Assembly: GCF_002368095.1 (NCBI RefSeq)
Contig: NZ_AP018227.1
Span: 8,662,001 to 8,726,000 of the forward strand
Source: Calothrix parasitica NIES-267
GTDB taxonomy: Bacteria > Cyanobacteriota > Cyanobacteriia > Cyanobacteriales > Nostocaceae
Direction of reading: 5' to 3'
DNA: 64,000 bases
Shown here: in pieces, positions 56,315 through 64,000 of the stretch
How the letters are laid out: each line of letters starts with the position of its first letter
How positions within the stretch are numbered: position 1 is the first letter of the stretch
Translations under genes and position numbers: made by a program
The notes under the pieces: model-generated
What the model saw: the letters and a program-made list of their open reading frames with translations, nothing else
Told to the model about the DNA's origin: nothing
Databases searched by the model: none

Positions 56315-57061
56315 GTGGCTAGATTTCTTTTTGTAACTGATTTAGATAATACTTTTGTGGGTGATGATAATGCTTTAAGAGAATTAGAACAACTGTTGAG
56401 CAAACACCGTCAAGAACATGGCACTAAAATTGTATATGCTACCGGACGTTCCCCAGTTTTATATCAGGAGTTGAAAAAGGAAAGAAATCTTATGGAACCA
56501 GATGCTCTGGTATTATCCGTAGGAACGGAAATTTACTTAGATAAAAGCGATACTCCTGATGCTGCTTGGTCAGAAAAACTTTCTCAAGGATGGAACCGAG
56601 AAGTGGTATTATCTAAAACTGCTGATTTCTCCGAGTTAAAACCACAGCCAGATACAGAACAAGGTCAATTCAAAGTTAGTTTTTTCCTTGAAGAATCTGT
56701 ATCAGAAAGGGTTTTAGAACAATTAAAATCAGCATTCTCTGAAAGTGGTTTAGATGTCAAATTAATCTACAGCAGTGGTATTGACCTTGACATTGTACCC
56801 ACTAACAGCGATAAAGGTCAGGCAATGCAATTTCTCCGCCAAAAGTGGAACTTTGTAGCAGAAAGCACGGTAGCTTGCGGTGATTCGGGCAATGATATTG
56901 CTTTATTTGCTGTAGGAGAGGAACGAGGTATCTTAGTCGGAAACGCTCGTCCCGAATTAATCCAATGGCATAATGAAAATCCTGCTGACCACCGTTACCT
57001 GGCGAAAAATGTTTGTGCAGGTGGAATTATTGAAGGCTTAAAATACTTTGGTTTCTTATGA
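56315..57061 (+). CDS. spp: Sucrose-phosphate phosphatase
   Basis: The 248-residue HAD-superfamily phosphatase starts at a GTG. The catalytic motif DLDNT (9-13, Asp9 nucleophile, Asp11 acid) is followed by FATGRSP-like [10 protein letters not shown] and the C-terminal [11 protein letters not shown] motif. VGTEIYLD and [20 protein letters not shown] also match SPP. It removes phosphate from sucrose-6-phosphate in sucrose synthesis, which supports osmotic balance and carbon transfer to heterocysts. The stop overlaps the ruvA start (TTATGA), so the two are translationally coupled. Confidence 0.93.
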   Translation: MARFLFVTDLDNTFVGDDNALRELEQLLSKHRQEHGTKIVYATGRSPVLYQELKKERNLMEPDALVLSVGTEIYLDKSDTPDAAWSEKLSQGWNREVVLSKTADFSELKPQPDTEQGQFKVSFFLEESVSERVLEQLKSAFSESGLDVKLIYSSGIDLDIVPTNSDKGQAMQFLRQKWNFVAESTVACGDSGNDIALFAVGEERGILVGNARPELIQWHNENPADHRYLAKNVCAGGIIEGLKYFGFL

Positions 57062-57693
57062 TTAGTTATCTCAAAGGAATCGTTGCTGGTATCCAGAAAA
57101 GCGCCAATCGTCATACTTTGACTTTAGAGGTGAACGGTATCGGATACGATTTACAAGTTCCCGCAAGATTGGCTCAACAGCTACCGGATTCGGGGGGTGA
57201 AGTCCAAGTCTTTACTCATTACCAAGTCCGGGAAGAAGTACCAATACTTTATGGCTTTAGTACCCCAGCAGAAAGGGATTTATTTCGCTTTTTAATTGGT
57301 GTTAGCGGGATTGGTAGCGCTTCAGCAATTGCTTTGTTGGACACTTTGGAATTACCGGAGTTAGTGCAGTCGATTATTGCTGCTAACGTCCAATTATTAA
57401 TTCAAGCTCCCGGTGTAGGTAAGAAAACTGCCGAACGCATTTGTCTAGAACTCAAAAGCAAGCTAATTGATTGGCGTAAAAATGCCGGTTTCTTCGTTGC
57501 TACAGGTGGTCCCGCTCCCGGAATTCTCGAAGAAGTGCAAATGACTTTACTCGCTTTGGGCTACACAGCTCACGAAGTCAGCTATGCTTTACACGTCGTC
57601 GGTGAAGATATTGGATTACCTAAAGATGCTTTCGTCGAAGATTGGATAAAACAAGCAATTGCACATCTGAGCAGTGAATCAGTTAACAGTTAA
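57058..57693 (+). CDS. ruvA: Holliday junction branch migration protein RuvA
   Basis: The 211-residue protein has domain I ([12 protein letters not shown] ... YDLQVPARL), two helix-hairpin-helix motifs ([17 protein letters not shown] and [17 protein letters not shown]) and the C-terminal domain III ([13 protein letters not shown]) that binds RuvB. It recognises four-way junctions and, with RuvB, drives branch migration. The first codons overlap the spp stop by four bases. The final SSESVNS and stop are encoded by a GTTAACAGT heptamer run that continues to about 57750. Confidence 0.96.
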   Translation: MISYLKGIVAGIQKSANRHTLTLEVNGIGYDLQVPARLAQQLPDSGGEVQVFTHYQVREEVPILYGFSTPAERDLFRFLIGVSGIGSASAIALLDTLELPELVQSIIAANVQLLIQAPGVGKKTAERICLELKSKLIDWRKNAGFFVATGGPAPGILEEVQMTLLALGYTAHEVSYALHVVGEDIGLPKDAFVEDWIKQAIAHLSSESVNS

Positions 57694-57750
57694 CAGTTAA
57701 CAGTTAACAGTTAACAGTTATGAGTTAAGAGTTATGAGTTATGAGTTATA
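57680..57750. repeat. Heptamer STRR (CAGTTAA / GAGTTAT) from the ruvA stop onward
   Basis: Four CAGTTAA units followed by GAGTTAT-type units. The first copies encode the last residues and the stop of RuvA, so the repeat crosses the gene border. Confidence 0.85.
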
Positions 57751-57793
57751 AATTAAAACCTTTGACCTTTAACCTTTGACCTTTAACCTGATT

Positions 57794-58951
57794 ATGAGTC
57801 CTTATGCTTGGCTAGAGCAATCTTTGGCAACAATTCACCGCGCTGATTGGTATCGTTCGGTACAGTCAATCCACGGTAGCGCTGGTGCTACGGTGGTTTT
57901 AGATGGGCGCGAGGTGATTAATTTCGCCAGTAATGATTATCTTGGTTTGGCAGGGGATGAGCGTTTAATTCAGGCTGCAACTACTGCTACTCAAAATCTT
58001 GGAACTGGTAGTACTGGTTCGAGATTACTCAGCGGACATCGAGAATTACACGGTGAACTTGAAAGTGCGATCGCATCTCTGAAAAAAACGGAAGATGCTT
58101 TGGTTTTCAGTTCGGGATATTTAGCTAATTTGGGTGCAATTACCGCTTGTGTTGGTAAGCGAGATGTCGTTTTTTCGGATGAGTACAATCATTCGAGTTT
58201 GAAAAATGGGGCAATTCTCAGTGGTGCAGGGGTTATTGAGTATCCCCATTGTGATGTAGAGGTTTTGAAAAGTAAATTACAAGAAGTTCGGGGAAATTAT
58301 CGTCGTTGTTTGATAATTACCGATAGCGTTTTCAGTATGGATGGAGACTTGTGTCCTTTACCTACACTATTAAATATTGCTGAAGAATTTAACTGCATGT
58401 TGCTCGTGGATGAAGCCCATGCTACTGGAGTTTTGGGAGAGACTGGTGCTGGTTGTGTGGAATATTTTGATTGTACGAACAGACAGTTAATTCAAGTTGG
58501 TACTTTAAGTAAAGCTTTGGGTAGTTTGGGTGGTTACGTTGCTGGAAGCAAAAATTTAATTGATTTTTTAAGAAATCGCGCTCCCACTTGGATTTATACG
58601 ACAGCACTTTCACCTGCTGATACCGCAGCTGCTTTGTCAGGGATTAATATAGTTAAACAAGAACCACAGCGTCGCAATCAATTGTGGGAAAACATAAATT
58701 ATTTAAAGAAATTAATAGTTAATTTGCCAAACCTGAAAATATTACCTTCAGAATCAGCAATAGTTTGTTTTCAGGTAGAGAGTGCAGCAGAAGCGTTAAA
58801 AATCGGAAATTATCTTAAAGCAGAAGGAATTTTTGCACCAGCTATTCGTCCCCCCACAGTTCCCACAAGTAGAATTCGTATTTCCTTAATGGCTACTCAT
58901 CAACAGAATCATGTTGAGAAATTAGTTGAAGTTTTAAAAGATTTTGGTTGA
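57794..58951 (+). CDS. bioF: 8-amino-7-oxononanoate synthase
   Basis: The 385-residue PLP enzyme starts at the ATG at 57794 ([11 protein letters not shown]), which follows the repeats; six extra in-frame codons upstream are leader sequence. The alpha-oxoamine synthase motifs are complete: [53 protein letters not shown] (His209) and [13 protein letters not shown] with PLP-binding Lys240. It condenses pimeloyl-ACP/CoA with alanine in biotin synthesis. No other bio gene is in the window. Confidence 0.95.
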   Translation: MSPYAWLEQSLATIHRADWYRSVQSIHGSAGATVVLDGREVINFASNDYLGLAGDERLIQAATTATQNLGTGSTGSRLLSGHRELHGELESAIASLKKTEDALVFSSGYLANLGAITACVGKRDVVFSDEYNHSSLKNGAILSGAGVIEYPHCDVEVLKSKLQEVRGNYRRCLIITDSVFSMDGDLCPLPTLLNIAEEFNCMLLVDEAHATGVLGETGAGCVEYFDCTNRQLIQVGTLSKALGSLGGYVAGSKNLIDFLRNRAPTWIYTTALSPADTAAALSGINIVKQEPQRRNQLWENINYLKKLIVNLPNLKILPSESAIVCFQVESAAEALKIGNYLKAEGIFAPAIRPPTVPTSRIRISLMATHQQNHVEKLVEVLKDFG

Positions 58952-58952
58952 T

Positions 58953-59003
58953 TCCTTCCCTTCTCCTTAATAAGGAGAGGGGTGTCCGCAGGACGGGGTG
59001 AGG
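58953..59003. repeat. Dispersed GGAGAGGGG / GGGGTGAGG hairpin element
   Basis: CTTCTCCTTAATAAGGAGAGG is followed by GTGTCCGCAGGACGGGGTGAGG, almost identical to the window-edge copy at 1. It starts only a few bases after the bioF stop codon, so it is a candidate 3' hairpin for bioF. Confidence 0.7.
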
Positions 59004-59064
59004 TTACGAGTGTATTTGATTCAACTGAAAACTGAAATATAGCGCTTTTTTTTGAGCGTAATAA

Positions 59065-59105
59065 CCTCACCCCTTCCCCTTTCCGCTATCTTGGAGAGGG
59101 GTATC
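59065..59105. repeat. Partial CCTCACCCC / GGAGAGGGG element
   Basis: A degenerate copy with CCTCACCCC and TTGGAGAGGGG ends. The border CAACTGAAAACTG and ATATAGCGC sequences at 59022-59046 match those next to the copies at 17925 and 36930. Confidence 0.6.
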
Positions 59106-59203
59106 TTTTACTCCACAACTGCATAACATCCCAACTCCGACACTAATTAATAGATAAGAGTTTAAAAAATTTCTTTCTAACTTAATGGTCAGTAGAGGGA
59201 ATC

Positions 59204-59377
59204 ATGAATGTACGTTGGCAAAAACTTTTAATAAAAACTTCTTTTTGGTTAGCAACTGAAATTGTCCTCAATTTGATTGGAATTGATGACTTGGCTGACT
59301 ACAGCGAGTTTGTTTACGAAAATAAAAATTTTGGTGCGAAGTTAGGACGTATTTATAATATTGGTTCAATGGTTTAG
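59204..59377 (+). CDS. Small conserved-looking protein (57 residues)
   Basis: MNVRWQKLLIKTSFWLATEI is followed by VLNLIGIDDLADYSEFVYEN, so the product is a small amphipathic or single-helix protein with an acidic C-terminal half. A GAGGG site lies upstream with good spacing. The VLNxxGxDDLADYSE pattern recalls small conserved ORFs of cyanobacteria as I remember them; not verified. It is below usual annotation cut-offs and sits between repeats. Function unknown. Confidence 0.55.
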   Translation: MNVRWQKLLIKTSFWLATEIVLNLIGIDDLADYSEFVYENKNFGAKLGRIYNIGSMV

Positions 59378-59385
59378 TTAAAACC

Positions 59386-59512
59386 AGGACTTACGCAACG
59401 AAGATTTGTCATTGCGACCGAAACGGAGTGTAGGGAAGCAATCTCAACATTTTGCGAGATTACGTCGCTGTCGCTCGTAATGACGCAGTTACGTTACTTT
59501 TGCGTAAGTCCT
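59386..59512. mobile_element. MITE-like element, AGGACTTACGCA ends
   Basis: A copy with perfect 12-bp ends and the GTCATTGCGACCGAAACGGA ... TCGTAATGACGC core. It starts 9 bp after the stop of the 57-residue ORF. Confidence 0.8.
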
Positions 59513-59603
59513 AAAAACAATATTGATTTTCATTAAAGCTACTAGACAATATCAGTATTATTTCTTAATATAACTCGTATAAATAAACTAGATTAAACAT
59601 TTG

Positions 59604-59747
59604 CTCCTGTTCGATAACAATACAGCCAGCGGTGTGGTTGAAGGTATTAACAATAAGTTAAAACTTATCAAACGTTCAGGATATGGATTCAGAAACTTTA
59701 ATAACTTTAGAATTAGATGTTTATTTAATTGGTATTTTAATTATTAA
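59604..59747 (+). pseudogene. Transposase C-terminal remnant, ISL3-like
   Basis: A frame ending at 59747 reads DNNTASGVVEGINNKLKLIK, then RSGYGFRNFNNFRIRCLF. This is the conserved C-terminus of ISL3-type transposases (GxVEGINNKIKLIKR.GxGYRNFxNFRxR). There is no catalytic region and no start codon, so it is a degraded fragment. Confidence 0.85.
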
Positions 59748-59814
59748 TTAAGCACACTAAGTAGTGAAGAACTAAAGTAAATTATCAAATAAGTTATCGA
59801 AGAGGAGTAAATTG

Positions 59815-60552
59815 ATGCAAGATAATAAATATTTATTTGAACAATTGTGGGGAATTACCTGCGAACTCAAACAAAAAATAGAAACACGTTTTGATTTACA
59901 TTTAAAAACATCTACCCAGGATTTACAAGAATTCAGCAGTCAAGATGGTAATTTAAAAGGTTCGTTAAATGCTTTGAAAGGGGAAGAAATTGATTGGTTG
60001 GTGCATTCTTGGTTGGGAAATCCGGGAAAATCTAATTTTAGTACCATGCGTTTAACAACTTGGTTGAGTTCCCATGTCCAAGTTCCTCATTTAGCTTTTG
60101 AGTTCGGTACGCTTCCTCATATTTTATTTTATATGGATTATATTCCCCGTACCGACCTTTACACCGACCTTGAATATCTTAATCGTTACTACGAACCCGT
60201 AAACGAGACATTTTTAAAATTACAAGCAAATTCTGATTTAACACCATTTGTTAGCAAAAGCGCTTACATACGTTCTTTTCAATCACCTGTCAGTTTGTGT
60301 TATACCTGTTTACCTAACGGCGATACAATCAACTTAATTCGTACCGTTGCCAATGAAATGACCGAACGCTGGTTAACATGGGTCGATGAAGCAGCATCAG
60401 TACCCGAAAATATGCGACCTGGTTTAACCGAACGCGATTTATTTATACGTCGTAAAAGTTCTGAAAACGACCCTGGGAATCAAATGGCAGCGCAGATGTT
60501 GGGAACGGAATTAACGGATAAGTTAGTTAAAGCACTGTGGGGAGGACTATAG
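59815..60552 (+). CDS. Red chlorophyll catabolite reductase-like protein
   Basis: The 245-residue protein starts at the ATG at 59815 with GAGGAG upstream. A central block (HVQVPHLAFEFGTLPHILFY, MDYIPRTDLYTDLEYLNRYY, SAYIRSFQSPV) matches the RCCR/ferredoxin-dependent bilin reductase family, in plants the enzyme that reduces red chlorophyll catabolite. That family assignment rests on motif order from memory. In cyanobacteria the substrate is unknown; a linear tetrapyrrole is likely. It starts a same-strand series with a nitrilase-like gene, an aldehyde dehydrogenase and a DUF3598 gene. Confidence 0.72.
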   Translation: MQDNKYLFEQLWGITCELKQKIETRFDLHLKTSTQDLQEFSSQDGNLKGSLNALKGEEIDWLVHSWLGNPGKSNFSTMRLTTWLSSHVQVPHLAFEFGTLPHILFYMDYIPRTDLYTDLEYLNRYYEPVNETFLKLQANSDLTPFVSKSAYIRSFQSPVSLCYTCLPNGDTINLIRTVANEMTERWLTWVDEAASVPENMRPGLTERDLFIRRKSSENDPGNQMAAQMLGTELTDKLVKALWGGL

Positions 60553-60558
60553 GATTTA

Positions 60559-60654
60559 GCGGAAAGTTTGGGGTGTCGGTCTCCGTCTGCGGTTCAGTTT
60601 GGGGGAAGAATATCTTTCTCTTAACTTCTCTTCCCAAAACGCATCCTCGACGGA
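60559..60654. repeat. Dispersed GCGGAAAG ... CTCGACGGA repeat, long form
   Basis: Same ends as the 51-bp copy at 12779 but with 45 extra bases containing GGGGGAAGAATATC. It begins 6 bp after the RCCR-like stop codon, inside the 60553-60869 gap, which otherwise shows a short CTGTCGGACAGGTTTCGC repeat and no gene. Confidence 0.7.
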
Positions 60655-60869
60655 TTTTGAATTTACTGAGCCAACATTCTTTTCAATTTTTAAGTCCTGT
60701 CGGACAGGTTTCGCTAACAATATCCAAATCCGATTGCTATAGTAACTAATTGTTAATTGCAAGTGAGTGGTCGCTGCTAATTGTTGATAGTTAGCATTGC
60801 TGTCTTGTCATTCAACTCAATGTCTGCTGAAATAGCAGCAGTATAAATAAATATATTACAGTTAAAGCC

Positions 60870-61904
60870 ATGGAAGCCCAATCCAGCTTAACAGAATCAT
60901 TCATTGCTTTAGCTCTGCAAGTTACCTGTCATGCAGTAAATCGCGCAACAACCCGCAAAGAAGCCAGTGAATTGATGCTTGAGACTATCAATCGCTTGAG
61001 CAAACAAATCGCGGCTAGCATTGCTTTTATCGGTTCCGACTGTCGTTTAATAGTATTACCAGAATATTTTCTGACAGGTTTTCCTTTAGGAGAATCAATT
61101 GATGCATGGGCAGAAAAAGCCTGCATAGAAATGCAAGGTGTAGAATACGAAGCGTTAAGTAAAATTGCACAAAGTTACAATATATTTTTAGCCGGAAACG
61201 CTTACGAACTCGACCCAAATTTTCCAGGATTATACTTTCAAACTTGCTTTACAATCGACCCCGCAGGTGAAATTATCTTGCGTTATCGTCGGTTAAACTC
61301 GATGTTTGCACCGACACCTCATGATGTTTGGGATAAATATTTAGATTGTTACGGTATTGAAGGAGTTTTTCCCGTAGCGGAAACAGAAATCGGTAACTTA
61401 GCAGCAGTAGCATCCGATGAAATTCTATTTCCCGAAGTAGCACGATGCTTAACAATTAGGGGAGCAGAGATTATTCTACATCCCACATCAGAAGTTTACG
61501 GTAAAGGATTGGCACCGAAACAAGCTGCTAAAATATCTCGTGCTGTAGAAAACATGGCTTATGTAGTTTCAGCAAACACCGCTGGAATCGTCAATACTCC
61601 CATACCCGAATCCTCCGTAGATGGGGGTTCCAAAATCATCGACTATCGCGGTATAGTACTGACAGAAACGGGTGCTGGTGAAAGCATGGCAGCATTCGCC
61701 GAAATAGATTTGACAGCATTACGTCGTTATAGAAAGCGTCCGGGATTAAATAACTTGCTAGCCCGTCAAAGATTTGAACTATACGCCCAAAACTACGCAG
61801 AAACACAATTATATCCACCGAATACTATGTCAGAAGGTGAAATAGAACGTAAACATTTTATTAAAACGCAACAGGAAGTTATTAAGAAAATGAGAGATTG
61901 GTAA
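60870..61904 (+). CDS. Nitrilase-superfamily protein with altered catalytic residues
   Basis: The 344-residue carbon-nitrogen hydrolase fold is recognisable: LIVLPEYFLTGFP with the first catalytic Glu at 65, then LAGNAYE and ILHPTSE. Two of the three catalytic positions differ. The site normally YRK reads YRR (Arg141), and the site normally C-Y-D-x-x-F-P-E reads S-D-E-I-L-F-P-E (Ser182 for Cys). Without the nucleophilic Cys normal amidase or nitrilase activity is not expected, so this may be a binding or scaffold protein. It follows the RCCR-like gene and precedes the aldehyde dehydrogenase, all on the plus strand. Confidence 0.85.
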   Translation: MEAQSSLTESFIALALQVTCHAVNRATTRKEASELMLETINRLSKQIAASIAFIGSDCRLIVLPEYFLTGFPLGESIDAWAEKACIEMQGVEYEALSKIAQSYNIFLAGNAYELDPNFPGLYFQTCFTIDPAGEIILRYRRLNSMFAPTPHDVWDKYLDCYGIEGVFPVAETEIGNLAAVASDEILFPEVARCLTIRGAEIILHPTSEVYGKGLAPKQAAKISRAVENMAYVVSANTAGIVNTPIPESSVDGGSKIIDYRGIVLTETGAGESMAAFAEIDLTALRRYRKRPGLNNLLARQRFELYAQNYAETQLYPPNTMSEGEIERKHFIKTQQEVIKKMRDW

Positions 61905-62057
61905 TGGGTAATGGGTAATAGGTAATAGGTAATGGGTAATAGGTAATCTAAAAAATAAATTTATAACTCTTAACTCTTAACTCCTAACTCCTAACTCCTA
62001 ACTCCTAACTCCTAACTCTTTCCCAATTACCAATTACCAACTACCAATTACCAACTA
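61898..62057. repeat. Heptamer STRR cluster (GGTAATG, CTAACTC, CCAATTA)
   Basis: GGTAATG units begin at the stop codon of the nitrilase-like gene (TGGTAATGGG) and CTAACTC and CCAATTA units follow. The cluster fills the whole gap up to the aldehyde dehydrogenase start, which has no clear ribosome-binding site. Confidence 0.85.
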
Positions 62058-62069
62058 ACTTCTTAGTTC

Positions 62070-63485
62070 ATGTCTAAACCAATTGAAATCCGCAATCCGC
62101 GCACGGGAAAATATGATTACGTGATTGTACCTCCACCGGAGAAGCTTTTGGCACAGCAATGCAATCGTTTGCGGAGAGCGCAGCAAAGTTGGTTTGATTT
62201 GGGTTTAAACGGCAGAATTAATGCTTTATTAGAATTTAAGGATGCTATATATTCAACGCGGGATACATTGACCGAAGCTTTGGTAATTGATACGGGTAGA
62301 TTATCAGTTTCTAAGTTGGAAGTTGATTCGTTTCTTTCGGGTATTGAAAGATGGTGTCGGTTAGGTTCAAAGTTGTTGCAGGATACGGAAAAAGGGACAT
62401 CAATTCCGTTCATCAACTTACAACAAACTGCGGTACCTTATTCTTTAGTTGGAGTAATTAGCCCTTGGAATTTTCCTTTATTATTGTCCACTATTGATAC
62501 TATTCCCGCATTATTAGCCGGTTGCGCGGTGATTGTTAAACCGAGCGAAATTACTCCTAGATTTATGACTCCTTTGATGAACATAATTAATAATATTCCA
62601 GCACTGCGGGATATATTAACTTTTATTGAGGGAGATGGGAAAACAGGAGCAGCTTTAGTCGATAATGTAGACCTGGTATGTTTTACAGGCAGTGTTGAAA
62701 CCGGACAGCAAATTGCGATCGCAGCTGCGGAACGTTTTATTCCTGCTTTCTTAGAATTAGGAGGAAAAGACCCAGCAATTGTTTTAGAATCGGCAGATAT
62801 AGAGTTAGCAACTTCTGCGTTATTATGGGGTTCTGTCGTCAATAGCGGACAATCATGTCTTTCAATCGAAAGAATCTATGTACATCAGAATATTTATGAG
62901 GATTTCTATCACAAAATTGTTGGTAAAGCACATAAAGTAAACATCGCTTATCCGACGTTAGAAAGTGGAGAAATCGGGCCAATTATTTCCGAGAAACAAG
63001 CAGCAATTATTAACGAACATCTAAAAGATGCAGTCGAAAAAGGTGCGGTGATTCACTGTGGTGGTGAAGTTGAAGAAATCGGTGGTGGTTGGTGGTGTCA
63101 CCCTACAGTCATTACCGAAGTTAATCATGATATGAAGATAATGAACGAAGAGACCTTCGGGCCAATCATGCCAATCATGTCATTTTCTACAGTGGCAGAA
63201 GCCATAGAACTAGCAAACGACACCTATTATGGATTAAGTGCAGCTGTTTTTTCAGAATCCCAAGATGAAGCATTAACAATAGCTCGTCAAATAGATGCAG
63301 GAGCAATAAGCATCAACGACGCAGGTTTAACAAGCATGATGCACGAAGCCGAGAAAAATGCCTTTAAATTTTCTGGTCTAGGAGGTTCTCGTATGGGTGC
63401 AGCAGCATTAACAAGATTTATGCGGAAAAAAGCATTTTTGATTAAGACTGACAATAATTTTAATCCTTGGTGGTTTAATCAGTGA
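62070..63485 (+). CDS. Aldehyde dehydrogenase
   Basis: The 471-residue NAD(P)-dependent aldehyde dehydrogenase has every key residue. ISPWNFP gives Asn134, VKPSE gives Lys157, FTGSVETG (206-212) is the cofactor loop, FLELGGKDP gives Glu229 and SGQSCLS gives catalytic Cys263. EETFGPIMPI and the C-terminal HEAEKNAFKFSGLGGSRMG region are also present. It is shorter than the 490-residue family average but complete. The natural aldehyde is unknown; its place after the nitrilase-like gene suggests one pathway. The stop codon leads directly into an AACAGTTAACAG repeat. Confidence 0.94.
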   Translation: MSKPIEIRNPRTGKYDYVIVPPPEKLLAQQCNRLRRAQQSWFDLGLNGRINALLEFKDAIYSTRDTLTEALVIDTGRLSVSKLEVDSFLSGIERWCRLGSKLLQDTEKGTSIPFINLQQTAVPYSLVGVISPWNFPLLLSTIDTIPALLAGCAVIVKPSEITPRFMTPLMNIINNIPALRDILTFIEGDGKTGAALVDNVDLVCFTGSVETGQQIAIAAAERFIPAFLELGGKDPAIVLESADIELATSALLWGSVVNSGQSCLSIERIYVHQNIYEDFYHKIVGKAHKVNIAYPTLESGEIGPIISEKQAAIINEHLKDAVEKGAVIHCGGEVEEIGGGWWCHPTVITEVNHDMKIMNEETFGPIMPIMSFSTVAEAIELANDTYYGLSAAVFSESQDEALTIARQIDAGAISINDAGLTSMMHEAEKNAFKFSGLGGSRMGAAALTRFMRKKAFLIKTDNNFNPWWFNQ

Positions 63486-63692
63486 ACAGTTAACAGCGAA
63501 CAGCGAACAGTGAACAGTTAACAGTGTCAGAGTGTTGCTGTAGTGACATACAGCAAACAATTGTTAATTCTCCTAAATAGAGAATGTTGATAATTAATTC
63601 CTGACTCTTCTAACTCTTCACTTCTAACAACTAGCAACTAACTACCAACAACTAACTACTAACTACTAATTACTAATTACTAACTACTAGTT
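63486..63692. repeat. STRR region (CAGTTAA, ACTAACT)
   Basis: GAACAGTTAACAGCG-type units begin right at the aldehyde dehydrogenase stop. ACTAACTACTAATTACTA-type units fill the last 50 bp before the DUF3598 gene. No gene lies in between. Confidence 0.8.
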
Positions 63693-64000
63693 ATGGCTAA
63701 TATTAAAGAAGAAATGCCGGTACTTTTTCGCCATCAAGGAGAGTGGAAGGGTACTTATACAGTTGTTGACAGCGAAGGAAATATTATTGATAAACACGAA
63801 TCGCATTTAAGCTGTCAGTTTCCCGAAAATGGTGATTACTCTTATCAGCAAATCAACCATTATCTCTGGGAAGATGGAAAAAAAGAAGTACATCAATTTC
63901 CTGGAACTTATCAAGATAAAAAGTTGATATTTGATACCGAGCGCATTACAGGTAAAGCTTGGGAAGTTGATGACTCAACAATTATTTTATGGTTTTCTTA
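63693..64000 (+). CDS. DUF3598 family protein, partial (runs off the window)
   Basis: The first 102 codons of a gene that continues past the window. MANIKEEMPVLFRHQGEWKG and TYTVVDSEGNIIDKHESHL, then YSYQQINHYLWEDGKKEVHQ, match the start of DUF3598 proteins, a cyanobacterial and plant group with a predicted lipocalin-like beta barrel. A pigment- or lipid-binding role would fit a neighbourhood with an RCCR-like reductase, but this is inference. No signal peptide. The start ATG is preceded by STRR DNA rather than a clear ribosome site. Confidence 0.75.
   Translation, partial: MANIKEEMPVLFRHQGEWKGTYTVVDSEGNIIDKHESHLSCQFPENGDYSYQQINHYLWEDGKKEVHQFPGTYQDKKLIFDTERITGKAWEVDDSTIILWFS

Noticed and set aside
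1-64000. tRNA, rRNA or riboswitch genes
   Set aside because: No T-loop/anticodon pattern, rRNA sequence or known riboswitch core was recognised by eye; a covariance-model scan was not possible.

Overview
The window is chromosomal DNA from a filamentous, probably heterocyst-forming cyanobacterium of the Nostocales. Photosystem II Psb30, the PcxA proton-extrusion protein, sucrose-phosphate phosphatase, a cyanobacterial-type ClpC and a red-chlorophyll-catabolite-reductase-like protein all point there. So do at least ten HIP1 octamers (GCGATCGC) and very abundant heptanucleotide tandem repeats (STRRs) between genes. The DNA is AT-rich and gene density is low, because many gaps hold small dispersed repeats and MITE-like elements. 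No rRNA or tRNA gene was seen.

Layout. 1-1448: a nine-repeat CRISPR array without cas genes, then three inverted-repeat elements. 1449-6603: SDR oxidoreductase, MFS transporter, a Tat/lipoprotein molybdopterin oxidoreductase and a convergent restriction-modification pair whose methyltransferase resembles M.HaeIII. 6832-13668: clpC, a Cys-cluster protein, psb30, recJ and a secreted protein. 14433-17469: a short AsnB-type asparagine synthetase followed by a SAM methyltransferase. 17470-19026: repeats only. 19027-22668: DUF2330 protein, an NqrB/RnfD-like membrane protein, a NodB-type deacetylase and an XRE regulator. 23251-28272: a tandem family of six small secreted two-cysteine proteins, four of them on an exact 559-bp period, followed by three more small exported proteins.

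28881-37668: PIN-domain protein, MltA, a membrane-anchored P450, PcxA, a UvrD-like helicase and an unknown gene whose start region is duplicated around a repeat element. 37694-42032: a decay zone with a truncated TetR/P450 pair, a gene split by a MITE with perfect 8-bp target duplications, and a duplicated gene fragment. 42348-48895: zinc-ribbon/FHA protein, 6-phosphogluconolactonase, RNase PH and a flotillin/NfeD-like pair. 49668-58951: xseA-xseB, a fasciclin protein, a 1060-residue repeat adhesin, spp-ruvA and bioF. 59204-64000: a small ORF, a transposase remnant and a same-strand run of RCCR-like protein, an apparently inactive nitrilase homolog, an aldehyde dehydrogenase and a DUF3598 protein cut by the window edge.

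The best candidates for something undescribed are the six-copy secreted protein array and the RCCR/nitrilase-like/ALDH/DUF3598 run. The repeat biology is also unusual: one MITE core occurs with three different sets of ends, and heptamer repeats begin at stop codons or sit in frame inside recJ.
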